A program made the translations under genes and the position numbers. The notes beneath the pieces are model-generated. The model had not been told where the DNA came from, searched no databases, and was given only the letters and a program-made list of their open reading frames with translations. From Maratus speciosus (Eukaryota; Arthropoda; Arachnida; Araneae; Salticidae), in contig OZ010799.1 in the NCBI GenBank assembly GCA_963932465.1, positions 158,530,761 to 158,594,760 of the forward strand: a DNA stretch of 64,000 nt, written 5' to 3'. Below, one piece after another: positions 19,710 through 30,872 of this stretch (its first letter is position 1; every line of letters begins with the position of its first letter).

Positions 19710-22700
19710 TTCAATTCGATATTTCATTCTCACTGTATAATTCTTGCTGTTTAGATAAAATTGGTACGATCCTAAGCCATAGGGACCCACTAACCGAAAT
19801 TTTTCGAACACACGACCTAAACAATGCTCTTCTGGAACCCGAAAACGACAGAATACAAAATTTAGTCAAAATCGCTAAAGTCATTTTATAGATAAAATTA
19901 GCTTGACCCACGGTAACCCCTAAAGGGCCTACTAATCTAAATTTATCGAACATCTGACATATCCCAATGGTCTTCCAGTGCTAGGAAACGGTGTAATAAG
20001 AAATTTTGTCAAAATCGTTTGAGCCATTTTTTAGATAAAATTAGCTAAACCTTGACCCATAGTGACCCAAAATGACTGGTTAATCGAATTTTCTTGAGCA
20101 TGCGACCTAGACCAATGGTCTTCTCGAACCCGAAAACGATAGGAAAAAAAATAATCAAAATCATAAAGCTGTTTTCTAGATAAAATTAACTTGATCCACA
20201 GTGACACCAAAATGATCCATTAATCGAATTTTCTCGAACATGTGACCTAACTCAATGATCTTCTCGTGCTCGGAAAAAGTATAATACAAAATTTGGTCAA
20301 AATAGTTTGAGCCTTTTTTTAAGATACAATTATCTTGAACCACAGTGATCCAAAAATGACACACTAATTGAATTTTCTCGAACATGTGACTTAGCCCAGT
20401 GTTCTTCTCATGCCCAGTGACTGTATAATACAAGATTTTGACAGAATCATTTGGGTCGTATTTTTAGATACAAACAGCTTGGCCGATAGTGACCCAAAAA
20501 TGACCCACTAATAGATTTTTCTCGAACGTGTGACTTAGCCGAATGGTCATCTCATGCCCGAAAACGGTATATTACAGAATTTTGTCAAAATATTTTGGGC
20601 CTTTTTTAGATTCAATTAGCTTGACCCTGACCCATTGTGACTCAAAATGACCCACTAATCAAATTTTCTTGATCATGCGACCAAGCCCAATGGTATTCTC
20701 GCGCTCGAAAACGATAAAATACAAAATTTCTTTAAAATCGTTAGATCCGTTTTCTAGATAAACTTTTCCACACCCACAGTGACCTAAAACTGACCCACTA
20801 ATCGAATTTTCTCTAATATGTGACTTAGCCCATTGGACTTCTCGTAATCCAAAACGACAGTATACAAAATTTAGTCAAAATCGTTAGAGCCGTTTTTTAG
20901 ATAAAATTGGCTTGATCCAAACGGACCCAAAAAGGACCCACTAATCAAAATATCTCGAACATGTGACCTATCCCAATAGTTTTCACGTGCCGAAAAACGG
21001 TTGAATATAAAATTTAGTCAAAATAGATTGAGCCGTTTTTTTAGATATAATTAGCTTGACCTTGACCCATTTGAACCAAAATGACCCACTAATCGATTTT
21101 TCTGGTACATGTGACTTAGTCCAATGTTCATCTCATACCCGGAAACGGTATATTACAAAATTTTGTCGAAATGTTTTGGCCTTTTTTTGATTCAATTAGC
21201 TTGACCCTGACTCATTGTGACCCAAAATGACCCACTAATCGAATTTTCTTGAACATGCGATCTAGCCCAATAGTATTCTCATGCCCGAAAACGATAGAAT
21301 AGAAGATTTCGTCAAAATTGTTAAAGCCGTTTTCTATATAAATTTTGCTTGACCCACAGTGACCTATCCCAACATGTTACCTAACATGTTAACACACAAA
21401 ATTAGCCTAACATGTGACATATCCCAATAGTTTTCTCGTGCCGAAAAACTATTGGATGTAAAATTTAGTCAAAATCGATTGAGCCGTTTTTAAGATATAA
21501 TTAGCTTGACCTTGATCCATTATGACCCAAAATGACCCATTAATCGAATTTTCTCGAACACGTGACCTATCCCAATGGTATTCTCGTGCCCAAAAATGAT
21601 AAAATACAAAATTTCGTTAAAATCGTTAGAGCCATTTTCTAGATAAACTTTGCTTGACCCACAGTGACCCAAAAATGACCCACTAATCGAATTTTCTCTA
21701 ATATGTTTCTTAGCCAATTGGTCTTCTCGTAATCCAAAAACGACAGAATACAAAATTTAGTCAAAGTCGTTAGAGACGTTTTTTAGGTAAAATTGGCTTA
21801 ACCCATAGCATAGCTGCCAACTTGTACGGATTTTTCTCACCACTAACATGTAGTAGAAAATTGTATCAAAAACAATCGCCGAAATCTGACTTATTCTAAC
21901 GATTAAATAATATAAAAAATTCTGTTAGATTTTAGTAGTAGCAAAAATCCGTACAAGTTGGCAGCTATGCCATAGTGACACAAAAATGACCCACTAATCG
22001 AAATTCCTCGAACTTGTGACCTAGCCCAATAGTTTTTTCGTGCCGAAATACGATTGATATAAAATTTAGTCAAAATTAATTGAGCCGTTTTTTAGATATA
22101 ATTAGCTTGACATTGACCCATTATGACACAAAATGACCCCCAAATCGAATTTTCTCGAACACGTGACCTAGCCCAATGGTATTCTCGTGCCCGAAAATGG
22201 TAAAATACAAAATTTTTTCAAAATCATTAGAGCTATTTTCTAGATAAACTTTGCTTGAACCACAGTGACCCAAAAATGACCCACTAATCGAATTTTCTCT
22301 GATATGTGACTTAGCCCATTAATCTTCTCGTAATCCAAAACGACAGAATACAAAATTTAGTCAAAATCGTTAGAGCCGTTTTTTAGATAAAATTGGATTG
22401 ACTTAAAGGGACCCAAAAATGACCCACTAAGAGAAATTTCTCGAACATGTGACTTAGCGTAATAGTTTTCTTGTGCCGATAAACGGTTGGATATAAAATT
22501 TAGTCAAAATTGAATGAACCGTTTTTTAGATATAATTAGCTTGACCTTGACCCATTTGACCCAAAATGACCCACTAATCGATTTTTCTCGTACATGTGAC
22601 TTAGTCCAATGGTCATCCCATGCCCGGAAACGGCATATTACAAAATTTTGTCGAAATGTTTTAGGCCTTTTTTAGATTCAATTAGCTTGACCCTGACCCA

Positions 22701-23260
22701 TTGTGACCCAAAATGACCCACTAATCGAATTTTCTTGAACATGCGATCAAGCCCAATGGTATTCTCATGCCCGAAAACGATAGAATAGAAGATTTTGTCA
22801 AAATCGTTAGATCCGTTTTCTAGATAAACTTTGCTTGACCCACAGTGACCCAAAAATGACCCATTAATCGTATTTTCTCTAATATGTTACTTAGCCCATT
22901 GGTCTTCTCGTAATCCAAAAACGACAGAATACAAAATTTAGTCAAAATCGTTAGAGCCGTTTTTTAGATAAAATTGGCTTGACTCATGGTGACCCAAAAA
23001 TTACCCACTAATCGAAGTTCCTCGAACATGTGACCTAGCCCAATAGTTTTCTTGTGCCGAAAAACGGTTAGATATAAAATTTGGTCAAAATCGATTGAGC
23101 CGTTTTTTAGATATAATTAGCTTGACCTTGACCAATTACGACCCAAAATGACCCACTAATCGAATTTTCTCGAACACGGGACCTAGCCCAATGGTCTTAT
23201 CTACCCAAAAATGGTAAAATACAAAATTTCGCCAAAATCGTTAGAGCCGTTTTTAAGATA
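19710..23260. repeat. Satellite array, ~145-bp monomer with 3/4-mer higher-order structure
   Basis: About 23 head-to-tail monomers carry TTGACCCA.AGTGACCC, ATGACCCACTAATCGAATTT, CATGTGACCTAGCCCAATGG, CGAAAACGAT.GAATACAAAA and GTCAAAATCGTTAGAGCCGT. From about 20470 four monomer classes recur in order: T4 (GGTCATC..TATTACAAAATTTTG), T1 (GGTATTCTCGTGCCC), T2 (GGTCTTCTCGTAATCC), T3 (ATAGTTTTCTCGTGCCG). T4 is sometimes skipped. The first ~5 monomers are more divergent and do not fit the cycle. An adjacent (CA)n tract closes the right side. Confidence 0.85.
21809..21969. mobile_element. MITE with CATAGCTGCCAAC ends, inserted in a satellite monomer
   Basis: Near-perfect TIRs CATAGCTGCCAACTTGTACG / CGTACAAGTTGGCAGCTATG, 161 bp, with a 6-bp TSD CCATAG at 21803-21808 and 21970-21975. 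Uninterrupted monomers read GACCCATAGTGACCC here, which confirms the junctions. Related elements are at 26476 and 40500. Confidence 0.8.
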
Positions 23261-23261
23261 C

Positions 23262-23303
23262 AATTTACACACACATATACACACACATACATACACACAC
23301 AAT
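23262..23303. repeat. (CA)n microsatellite at the satellite edge
   Basis: ACACACACATATACACACAC-type tract directly after the last monomer. Confidence 0.7.
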
Positions 23304-23434
23304 TTTTGCTCGCATTATAGTATAAATATACCAGTAATATTTTAAATTTTTTTGTTCCCTAAATTATTCTGAGTTTGAGAAAGTCAAAGAAATATCTTGA
23401 AAAATACTTGTGTCGAAATTCTGCGACCGTACAA

Positions 23435-23530
23435 ATACCTAAAAGTATCCGCCTATGGCAGCTGACGTTTTTGTATCCGCGGTCATGCCTGGTATTCAGG
23501 GGGCGATGGATTTTAGTCACAGTGACGTCA
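23435..23530 (+). repeat. Dispersed repeat P, copy 3 (3' part)
   Basis: GTATCCGCCTATGGCAGCTG..GGTATTCAGGGGGCGATG matches the 3' part of P at 18945-19007, ending in a perfect CRE-type palindrome TGACGTCA at 23523-23530. The upstream half of P is not recognisable. Confidence 0.5.
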
Positions 23531-24223
23531 TATTTATTGGATATGCTATTTGGATGAATTATTCATGAATATAATTTTTAGAAATCATGATATTAATTTA
23601 AATTTGTATTCTATCTGTTTACTAAAATATAATTTTTATAAATAAATCATGATATTAATTTAAATTTGTATTCTGGAAATCTGTTTACTAATCTATTTAA
23701 CACAAATTATTTTTTTGTTTTATACGCTATTTAAAATATTTATTACTACAGAATATATTATTACACTGTTTCCGTAAGAAGAGAACGTGCCTAAGATATT
23801 ATACTCTGGAGAGATATAAAAGCGGTTTCTAGATGTGCAACTATTTGCGAATAATTATTTCATATGTCTTTATAAATTTGTTCAAAGACTATACTGCGGT
23901 ACAGATATTTATTTCTTTATTTTTTTAATAGAAAATAAAAACGTTATTATAAAAATTTAATTAATTTACTTGCTTCAAAGTTAATGGAATTTCGAATAAT
24001 GAATTTCTGCACGCTGTCTAGAAACTACGAATATGTTAAAAAACTGCTAGGTATTTTTTAATTATCTCATAATTTTCCTTTTAAAATGTTTATAAGGGTT
24101 TCTTTCACCTAAAAATTTCAACTATTCACGTGGAATACAAAACTTGATAAAACAATAACTTATGATATTTAAATTACTTCTTAAAAATATTGAACTTAAT
24201 TTTTTTAAGAAATGAAATTAGCA
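23531..24223. other. Unassigned AT-rich DNA
   Basis: A ~60-bp direct duplication (AATCATGATATTAATTTAAA at 23582 and 23646) is the only structure seen. Confidence 0.4.
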
Positions 24224-24406
24224 TAGGCTTCGTAAACACTAGGGAATTTTTCCAGGAAAAATACCAGTATTTTTTTTTTTATAGAAAAAGAAGTCTAAGT
24301 TAAACACGCGAAATTTCACCTTCTTTTAAAGAGAGATTTTCAGTAAGAAAATTCTGGTGACGAACTATTTTCAGGTCTGCAAAATTCCAGGAGTCATACG
24401 AACCCT
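24224..24406. mobile_element. hAT-like MITE related to 10125
   Basis: TAGGCTTCGTAAACACTAGG at the left, CCAGGAGTCATACGAACCCTG at its inverse on the right, 183 bp. Inner AATACCAG and AAATTCTGGTG. The flanks do not show a clear TSD, so the assignment rests on the ends only. Confidence 0.4.
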
Positions 24407-24599
24407 GTTAATAAAATGAATTCAATTTATATTGAATTTTACTAAGGGAATTTAAAAATTTTACAAAAGAAAAAGCTGTTTAAATTTGAATGAAATAAAA
24501 ATGCTGTCTCAAAATGTCGACACCCTTTGAATTTGTGGAGACGTCTACCACAATTATTTCAATGGAGAAAGTTTCTACTTACTTTTTAACCCCTTGAGG

Positions 24600-24787
24600 G
24601 GCGGTGGGATAAAATATATCCCACCTAATTTAAGCAAGATTCTCACCAGAAAATTTTAATTAAATTTTATATTTTTAACTTTGGAGGAAAATTGATAAAA
24701 AATTGGTTTTTCTTATTTAAAAATAAAATTTTTCGATTATTCTGGTGAGAATTCAATTTGAGACATTTTTGGTTGCCCCTCAAGGGG
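24600..24787. mobile_element. TTAA MITE, family B, complete
   Basis: CCCCTTGAGGGGCGGTGGG..TTGCCCCTCAAGGGG, 188 bp, between TTAA at 24596-24599 and 24788-24791. Inner CTCACCAGAAAATTTT and ATTATTCTGGTGAG are nearly perfect inverted partners. The clean ends suggest a younger insertion than most. Confidence 0.85.
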
Positions 24788-24791
24788 TTAA

Positions 24792-25395
24792 TTCATAGAA
24801 TTTGCAATAACTTCTCTTAATTGCTGAATATTTAATATTTTTTGAAATTACATGGCAAAATATTCCTAAATACATATTGGACCAATTACACAGCATTATT
24901 TTTTTATGTAACATTATTTTATACTGGCGAAGATTGCGGAAGCGATTTGAAACGTAGATTTGTAAGTCATTTTAATGCGTTTGTAATATCACTTATATGT
25001 TATGTGAACCAGTAAGCAAGTTGTGTTTAATTTTAATACAAAAATTTTTAAGCTAAAAAGTTGTCCTAAAAACTTAAAGTTGAACGGTACATACTCGGCT
25101 CTCTGTACGATTTTCTTAAAATTTCAATGAAAATTAACGAATTGCCGTATACACGTGTATACGGCATATACCCATGAAACATTTCCAAAAGAACTATGTT
25201 TTTACATATATGCCAAGCAATTGATGTCTCCTTTACATTGTTACAGTTAAATGCTAAAACTAGATGATATATGGATTGTGGTCGTTTACATAGCACGTAT
25301 CCGTTAGTGGATATATTTATGTATCCATCTCACCTTTTTATTCTATGTGTCCATTCTCTACGTTTTTAATATATGCGGCTATTTCCATGACTGCT
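24792..25395. other. Unassigned DNA containing a 24-bp palindrome
   Basis: AT-rich, no gene seen. The palindrome at 25143-25166 is listed separately. GTATCCGTTAGTGGATA at about 25297 resembles a segment near 25600, so a larger decayed TIR element may enclose 25290-25620. Confidence 0.35.
25143..25166. promoter_or_regulatory. 24-bp perfect palindrome with central CACGTG
   Basis: GCCGTATACACG and its exact inverse meet at a CACGTG E-box, with matching T/A outside. It may be a factor-binding site or a relic of a small hairpin element; nothing adjacent decides. Confidence 0.35.
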
Positions 25396-25563
25396 TGTAG
25401 TGTAAGTCACATGCTACGATTTTTGGCAACCAGTATTTTAGAACGGAAAATGTGACTCATTTTATAGGTGATATCTCATTAATTGAATAAGGCCAAGCAA
25501 ACTTTAAGAAAATAACGGTGGCCAACACGCATAGCAGTTATCCGCTATGTGACTTACACTACA
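25396..25563. mobile_element. TIR element, 168 bp
   Basis: TGTAGTGTAAGTCACAT at the left and ATGTGACTTACACTACA at the right are a perfect 17-bp TIR. No clear TSD in the flanks. Confidence 0.6.
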
Positions 25564-25948
25564 AAAACCCAATGAACTAACCATGTATTTTTTTATCCAT
25601 TAGTGGCTACATAGGACAAAACGGTAACCCCCTCACTGACAAGCCCGTGTTAATACGTTCACTAAGTTCCAGGTTTCACTGCAATACAAGCAATATTTAA
25701 AGTAGTATAATTCTATTCATTTAATGTATTTTTAATACATTGAACAATGATTAGTACTTCCAAGGATTGCATTCATATTCGTTACTAAGTTTTTTTTATA
25801 AAATGTTCAAAGAATCATTTTTTTAAGCATTTAAAACATAACGCAGAGAAAACTACATTACAATTTTGCCCATTTCCAAGACAGTCGGAGGGCCTTTCAA
25901 AAATTATATTAGCAAATAAACTTCAATAGTATCATACTCCCTACATGA

Positions 25949-26185
25949 CTAACCAGCCGCCTACCACACGGGTCCAATGGATCCAGTGTTGCCAGATTGG
26001 GGGCTTTTTTGTCCCCAGATTGTTGATTCTCACCACTTTTTTGAAATAGTAATATTCGGCCTATTTAGAAATATATTAAAAATTCTGAAAAATAAGGCGA
26101 ATTATACTATTTAAAAAAAGTGGCGACAGTCAAATAATCTGAATTAAAAAAGTCCCCAATCTGGCAACACTGAACGGATCTGACA
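25949..26185. mobile_element. Remnant of a family-G TTAA MITE split by another MITE
   Basis: CCGCCTACCACACGGGTCCA resembles the left terminus of G at 41939 (CCGTCTACCAGACGGGTCCA), and the sequence resumes as TGACAG after the inserted element at 25984-26172. The rest of G is missing. Confidence 0.4.
25984..26172. mobile_element. hAT-like MITE, CAGTGTTGCCAG ends, copy 1
   Basis: CAGTGTTGCCAGATTGGGG..CCCCAATCTGGCAACACTG, 189 bp, flanked by AATGGATC and AACGGATC (7 of 8 equal). Same length as the copy at 59765-59953. Inner TTCTCACCACTTTTTT / AAAAAAAGTGGCGACAG. The 8-bp TSD and CAG..CTG ends fit hAT. Confidence 0.75.
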
Positions 26186-26475
26186 GTAGAGGTGAGTTAG
26201 GGTTCTTTTTTTCGGAGCCTGGGACCACCCGAGTCCGAAGATTTTATGTCCGAACTCGAAACATTTTGTGTTATCAGAGCCCGAGACCAAAAATATACAA
26301 TAGAAAAAAAATTGCATGATATTTAAATATTGTTACGAAAGTAATATATCATTTTTAAACAACTTCTTACATAGAAATAACTATTAAAGAAAGTTTAAAT
26401 TCAATATTATCAAAAGAGAAGTTTGGTATAAATAAAAATATTTCGTACTTAAAAGGATTCTCATATCTTTTCATC

Positions 26476-26628
26476 TTTAGCTGCGAGCTTTTACGCTTTT
26501 TTCTTACCACTAAAATTTAGTATAAATTTTTGCCTTTGCCTTATTTAATTGCTAAAGCAGTTTCATAACTTGAAAATTTCTTTTAAATTTTAGTGGTAAG
26601 AATAAAAGCATAAAAGTTGGCAGCTATG
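26476..26628. mobile_element. CATAGCTGCC-family MITE, left end drifted
   Basis: The right end AAAAGTTGGCAGCTATG matches 21809-21969. The left end reads TTTAGCTGCGAGCTTTTACG. Inner CTTACCACTAAAATTT..AAATTTTAGTGGTAAG are long inverted partners. No TSD remains readable. Confidence 0.6.
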
Positions 26629-26634
26629 CCTTTA

Positions 26635-27422
26635 TCAAGCAAATCTTATGGACACGTTGACGAAATGCGTTTAATAAATAAATGCATGAAGTTTGCAGAA
26701 ATTAATATTTGCATGCCGAAGAATCGAAAAAAGTTTTCCATTTTTCTATGAAAGGTTATATTTTTAATTATAATTGATTCTTTCCTCATAACAATCTTTC
26801 GTGATTGAAGTGACCCTGGAAATAAGCTTAAATAAAAATTTGAAAGCTCCGATGCTTTTATACGAAAAGAGGATAAGCTGTTAGATTGATTTATATCTGA
26901 ATAACATGGTAATTATATTTACCTATGACTGAAAGTGACTTCGTAAGCTATATGACGAGTATAGCCCTAGCATCAGCAGGTTCATAATATATATAATAAT
27001 CACTAAAGTTATTTTCATATGAAGAGCGATTATGACATGTGTACAATAGAAGATTAAAATATTCACAAACCTCAAGCTAATTCTGGTCGATTAAAAACCG
27101 AAGAAAATATTCTCATCACTTAGATCTTTAAATGAAAAATAAAATAAACGATCCAATTAAAAAAATAACCTCTGTCACAAATGAAAATCGAACTAAAAAC
27201 AAATGCATTATTAGTGCCTCTTTCGTTGGCGCTATCTCAACAGATCGTTACAATATCAGACATAAGGTAGCCTGGAGTAATTTTCAGACAAAAACAAAAC
27301 TTTTACAATTACTCAGGGATCGATGGCTACTTTTTTTTACTATTTCTTGGTAAAATCATCATATGCCTGATGGCTCTTCTCCAGCAATTTAAAATAATTA
27401 TCGTTAATAATAACAAAAAAGT
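26635..27422. other. Unassigned AT-rich DNA
   Basis: The 73-codon frame at 27132-27353 lacks any recognisable motif and I do not support it as a gene. No repeat structure seen. Confidence 0.35.
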
Positions 27423-27426
27423 TTAA

Positions 27427-27639
27427 CCCTTTTCGACGCAGTGTGCCCAGGTCGGGATACGTAATTTTAATTCCAAACTTACGAACGACACCAAGAATAT
27501 TTTAGTAAAATTTTGCTTTTACAATCTGAATGTTTAAAAAGGTAACATGTTTTCAATTTCTAAAAAAGTCGTTTTTAAATTCCGGTGTCAGTCAATCATT
27601 TCATCATTTTACAACAAAAATTGCCTGTGCCGGAAAGGG
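27427..27639. mobile_element. TTAA MITE, family C, complete
   Basis: CCCTTTTCGACGCAGTG..TGTGCCGGAAAGGG, 213 bp, TTAA on the left (27423-27426) and TTAG on the right (27640-27643). Inner GACACCAAGAATATTTT and ATTCCGGTGTCAGTC match the nested C copy at 10771. Confidence 0.75.
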
Positions 27640-27650
27640 TTAGTAAAATA

Positions 27651-27715
27651 CTGTCTGAAAATTACACCGTGCTTTCGGGTAATTTTCAGGCACCCAAGGT
27701 GTAATTTCCAGACAG
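27651..27715. repeat. 65-bp hairpin
   Basis: CTGTCTGAAAATTACACC and its inverse GGTGTAATTTCCAGACAG surround a 29-bp loop that repeats GGTAATTTTCAGGCAC. A miniature TIR element or a replication scar. Confidence 0.5.
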
Positions 27716-28184
27716 CTATTTTGGGGGTATTGAAGAGCTGATCTGAACACCAATTACGGTAATTAAAAAACACCATTATAAAATGTTATGACAAAAAAAC
27801 GGGATATTTATTAAACCATTTTGAATGCAGAAAAAGACACGAAAACTCAATTGTAACTGTACGCCCGAAATTCATTTATATTTTTACAAATAAAAGTATG
27901 TTTTATGGTACGTTTTCACTCAAATAGTTTAGCTACAGTAGCCACATCCATTTTACTTAAATGTATGTAAATCAGTAAAGAATTTCAGGCTTTTTAAACG
28001 ATTCTGAAAGCTGAAAAAAATCCAACATTATGAACCGACACTAATTTCATAAAAAAAATTGCCCAACCTGTTTTTTTATCAATACACTAACATTTTTACA
28101 CAGCACTAATTTCGAAAGGTCTAACCATTTTAGTTTTCTTTGATAGTAAAGATGTCTTTGTAAAAATGTTTTTACTTTAATGTA

Positions 28185-28350
28185 TCGGGTCATTCGGGAA
28201 GTCGTTTTCGTTTGGGAAAATCAATTCGTACCGGAAAATTCTGCCCGTTAATTATCATACATTAGATATCGGAATTAATATCTAATATTTAAATGAAAGA
28301 ATTTTCCGGTTTAACTTTCCCAAACTGAAGCGGCTTTCCGAACGACACAA
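28185..28350. mobile_element. TA-flanked fold-back MITE, copy 1
   Basis: TA then TCGGGTCATTCGGGAAGTCG, with the inverse CGGCTTTCCGAACGACACAA then TA; 166 bp, arms ~70 bp including AATTCGTACCGGAAAATTCT. The same family is at 33625. TA target site and WYGGGTC-type ends suggest a Tc1/mariner derivative. Confidence 0.7.
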
Positions 28351-28381
28351 TACAATTCTTTCACATCTTCAATAGCTTTAA

Positions 28382-29099
28382 GGGGGGTCCGGGACACATT
28401 TTAAAATAATTTTTATTTATTGAGTTAAAATTCTGAATTTTTTTGTGATGGTTAACCTTACATTTGTAAACAAAATCACATGATAAAACTTCTCATAATT
28501 TTTTGAAAAAAAAATTTAATTTAAAATTTATTAAAAAAATGGGGTATTTTAAAATCGTTATAACTCGGAATATTATTTATAGAATTTCAATTTATTTTCA
28601 TTTAAATAAACAAAAATATATGAATTTTAATTTTGATTCAGCATTTAAAAAAATATTAATTTGTGAAAAAGTTAAAAATATTTAACGAAAAAATTAAAAA
28701 TGTAGTGAAACTTTTTATAAAAAAAATCATATTTTCAAAAGTAAATATTTTTTTCAAATATGCTGAATCAAAATTAAAGTAAAAAAATTCAAAAAGATAT
28801 GTTTCAAGTTTAAACCGTTTATCTTTAACGGTTCTCGAGCTATAAGAATTTAAATACGATATATGGTGAAAAAACCTATCCTGAAGAAAAAGACATTTAG
28901 GCAAAGTCGTTTCCACGACAGCTACTGCTTGAAAGCTAGATTTTGAAAACAAATCAAAACGAAAAAATTAATATTTTTTGTTCTAATTCAGATAGAAACA
29001 TGATTTAAATGTCATTTTAAGCAGGAAAAAAAACAGAGAAATTTTTAATGAAATAAAATGTTTTTGCAAAATTTGAAGATTTTTATATCCCGGACCCCC
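28382..29099. mobile_element. TIR element of ~718 bp bracketed by TTAA
   Basis: GGGGGGTCCGGGACACA at the left and TATATCCCGGACCCCC at the right, with TTAA on both sides (28378-28381, 29100-29103). A second inner inverted pair (ATTTTAATTTTGATTCAGCA at 28619 and its inverse near 28760) lies in the middle. The ends begin with G, unlike piggyBac, so TTAA may be TIR rather than TSD. The short frames inside are AT-rich noise. Confidence 0.55.
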
Positions 29100-29103
29100 T
29101 TAA

Positions 29104-30261
29104 CATGAAAAATATAAACAGATAGGTCCAAAAAAGTTCTACACAATTTTTGAATAGGACGTTTCGCCGTATTTAATCAGAAAAAATAATAAAAACTCTT
29201 CGGTTATTCGGAGAAAGATTTCTAATCTGAAACAAAATATTAGCCAAAGATTTTTAATCTAAATGAGTGGTGCCATTCCCTTTATAAATTCTAGGAGTGT
29301 ATGCACTTTGTTAATATCTCAAAAAAGAAACGCTAGTTGCGGGGAAATTTTAAGATTCCCTTTCTTTTCTGAATGACATAAAAATATCAAATTCTTGAAA
29401 TGGATTTTAATGCAAACTGTACATTGTTATAAGGTGTTTAATTATTATTATTATTTTAAATTGTTGACATGGATTTTGATGGAAGATCATGAATAGCATA
29501 ACGGAGAAACTATCATTTTCTTATCTGTACTTCGTAGCTGTATTATATTATCTATGTTATTTTATTCATGAATTTGAAAATATATTACAAACGCTGATGA
29601 CCGTAGTCATAGTTTATTCATTTAAACACAGTGGAATATGTCCTTTTATAAATATTTATCATTTAGACATATTATTGCAATATATCATAAATGTTCTTAA
29701 ATGGAAATTTATATAATGGAAATTAGTGTATCCTATCTGTTCTTTTAAAAATAATAATATGATTTTTAAAAATACAAAGTACATATTGTCTTACAATACC
29801 TAAGTAAAAGAACACTCAAATGATTTTTACTATGTGGAATCTTTTTTTTTTTTTTTTTTTTTGTAGACAATAATTACTTTTAAAGTAGCTTAGATAATTA
29901 AAAAAATTAAGTGCAGGAACGAAGAAAATTTTAATTATCCCAAAGGCTAATCTCTTAGGTAATTTTCTTAAAAAAATGGAAAGTATACTAATGAAGATGT
30001 TTTGTAAACAATTTTAATGAAAATTCTGATGTCAGGACTTCAAAATTAAAAAGAAATTAATTAAAAAAAAAATCTTGAAAATTACACGCTTTCACACCAT
30101 CTTATCGTGCATGGAGAAATTGCTTTCTTTTTCTACTTTTAATACACCTCGAAAACTTAAATTACCGCATAGTATTTTACTTCCAATTAAAATATAAATA
30201 AGATAAATTAAAAATTAGTCGCTGGGGGCTATCGTAATACTCATCATGGATATGCATAATA
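29104..30261. other. Unassigned AT-rich DNA
   Basis: Contains a T-run at 29843-29863. A 75-codon frame at 29489-29716 has no motif support. No TIR pair or array seen. Confidence 0.35.
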
Positions 30262-30496
30262 CGAGGGTGAGTCGGAAAATAAGTTTCCCCTGGCAACTGT
30301 CGAAAGAGGTGTGTATGAAAGACAAAAAATGTAATGAAGCATTAAAGATAAGACGTAACTTTATTTTTCTACTTAAGTGCCAAGTAAGTTGAGACATTTG
30401 TCATACCCTTTATAAGCTTCATAAAACAATCCAGGAAAAAAACAGGGCTCTGCATACAAAAGAAGCGTTGAACGGCTTGTGTAACTTCAACATTGC

Positions 30497-30757
30497 TTAC
30501 AAAGAAGTAGTCAAGCATTGCTTTCGTCTGTAGTGGCCGTGCACTCGAGGTCTCGGTCTGTCCAACACTTGCTGAAGCCCCTCACTGAATTGGCGGCACC
30601 ATCTCCGCACCATTTGTTTCGACATCACATCTGGCCCATAGACTCCCACGTGGCGGTTATGGATTTCTGTTCCTGATACTCCACGTGCGCATTCATAGCG
30701 GAAAACTGCTCTCACTTCCTCCTTTGACCACGAATTCACAACGCACTTTTTCTCCAT
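30497..30757 (-). pseudogene. Mariner transposase, N-terminal HTH fragment
   Basis: From the Met at 30757 the minus strand reads SKEEVRAVFRYECARG, GTEIHNRHVGVYGPDVMS and QMVRRWCRQFSEG, the paired-type HTH region of mariner transposases (VYG..VMS..V..W...F..G). The frame then runs straight into C-terminal-like sequence (about 30480 down to 30370, including MKLIKG), so the DDD domain has been deleted. A longer in-frame extension upstream of the Met to 30856 lies in the right arm and is antisense to the plus-strand tail there. Confidence 0.75.
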
Positions 30758-30800
30758 ACCTACCGGTAACAGGATGATGCAGAGCACTAATTTTTTCAAG

Positions 30801-30872
30801 GAGCGCTTTTTGAATCTTATAAAGGGGTATGACAAATGTCTCGACTCACTTGGCACTTATGTAGAAAAATAA
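30801..30872 (+). pseudogene. Mariner transposase C-terminal tail in the right arm
   Basis: The plus strand reads ERFLNLIKGYDKCLDSLGTY then VEK and stop (TAA 30870-30872). This is the classic mariner carboxy end (K.WEKCI..DG.YVEK). The inverse arm at about 30370-30425 encodes the same tail on the minus strand (LIKG, KCLNLLGT) with a frameshift. So the 3' end of the gene is present at both ends of the element. Confidence 0.7.

Noticed and set aside
19711..22853. Several 71-85-codon minus-strand frames with similar peptides
   Set aside because: They repeat because they are translations of the 145-bp satellite monomer. Frames open and close with monomer indels.
28656..28952. 98-codon minus-strand frame
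   Set aside because: Lies inside the GGGGGTCCGGGA TIR element, made of Phe/Lys/Ile-rich low-complexity sequence, no motif.
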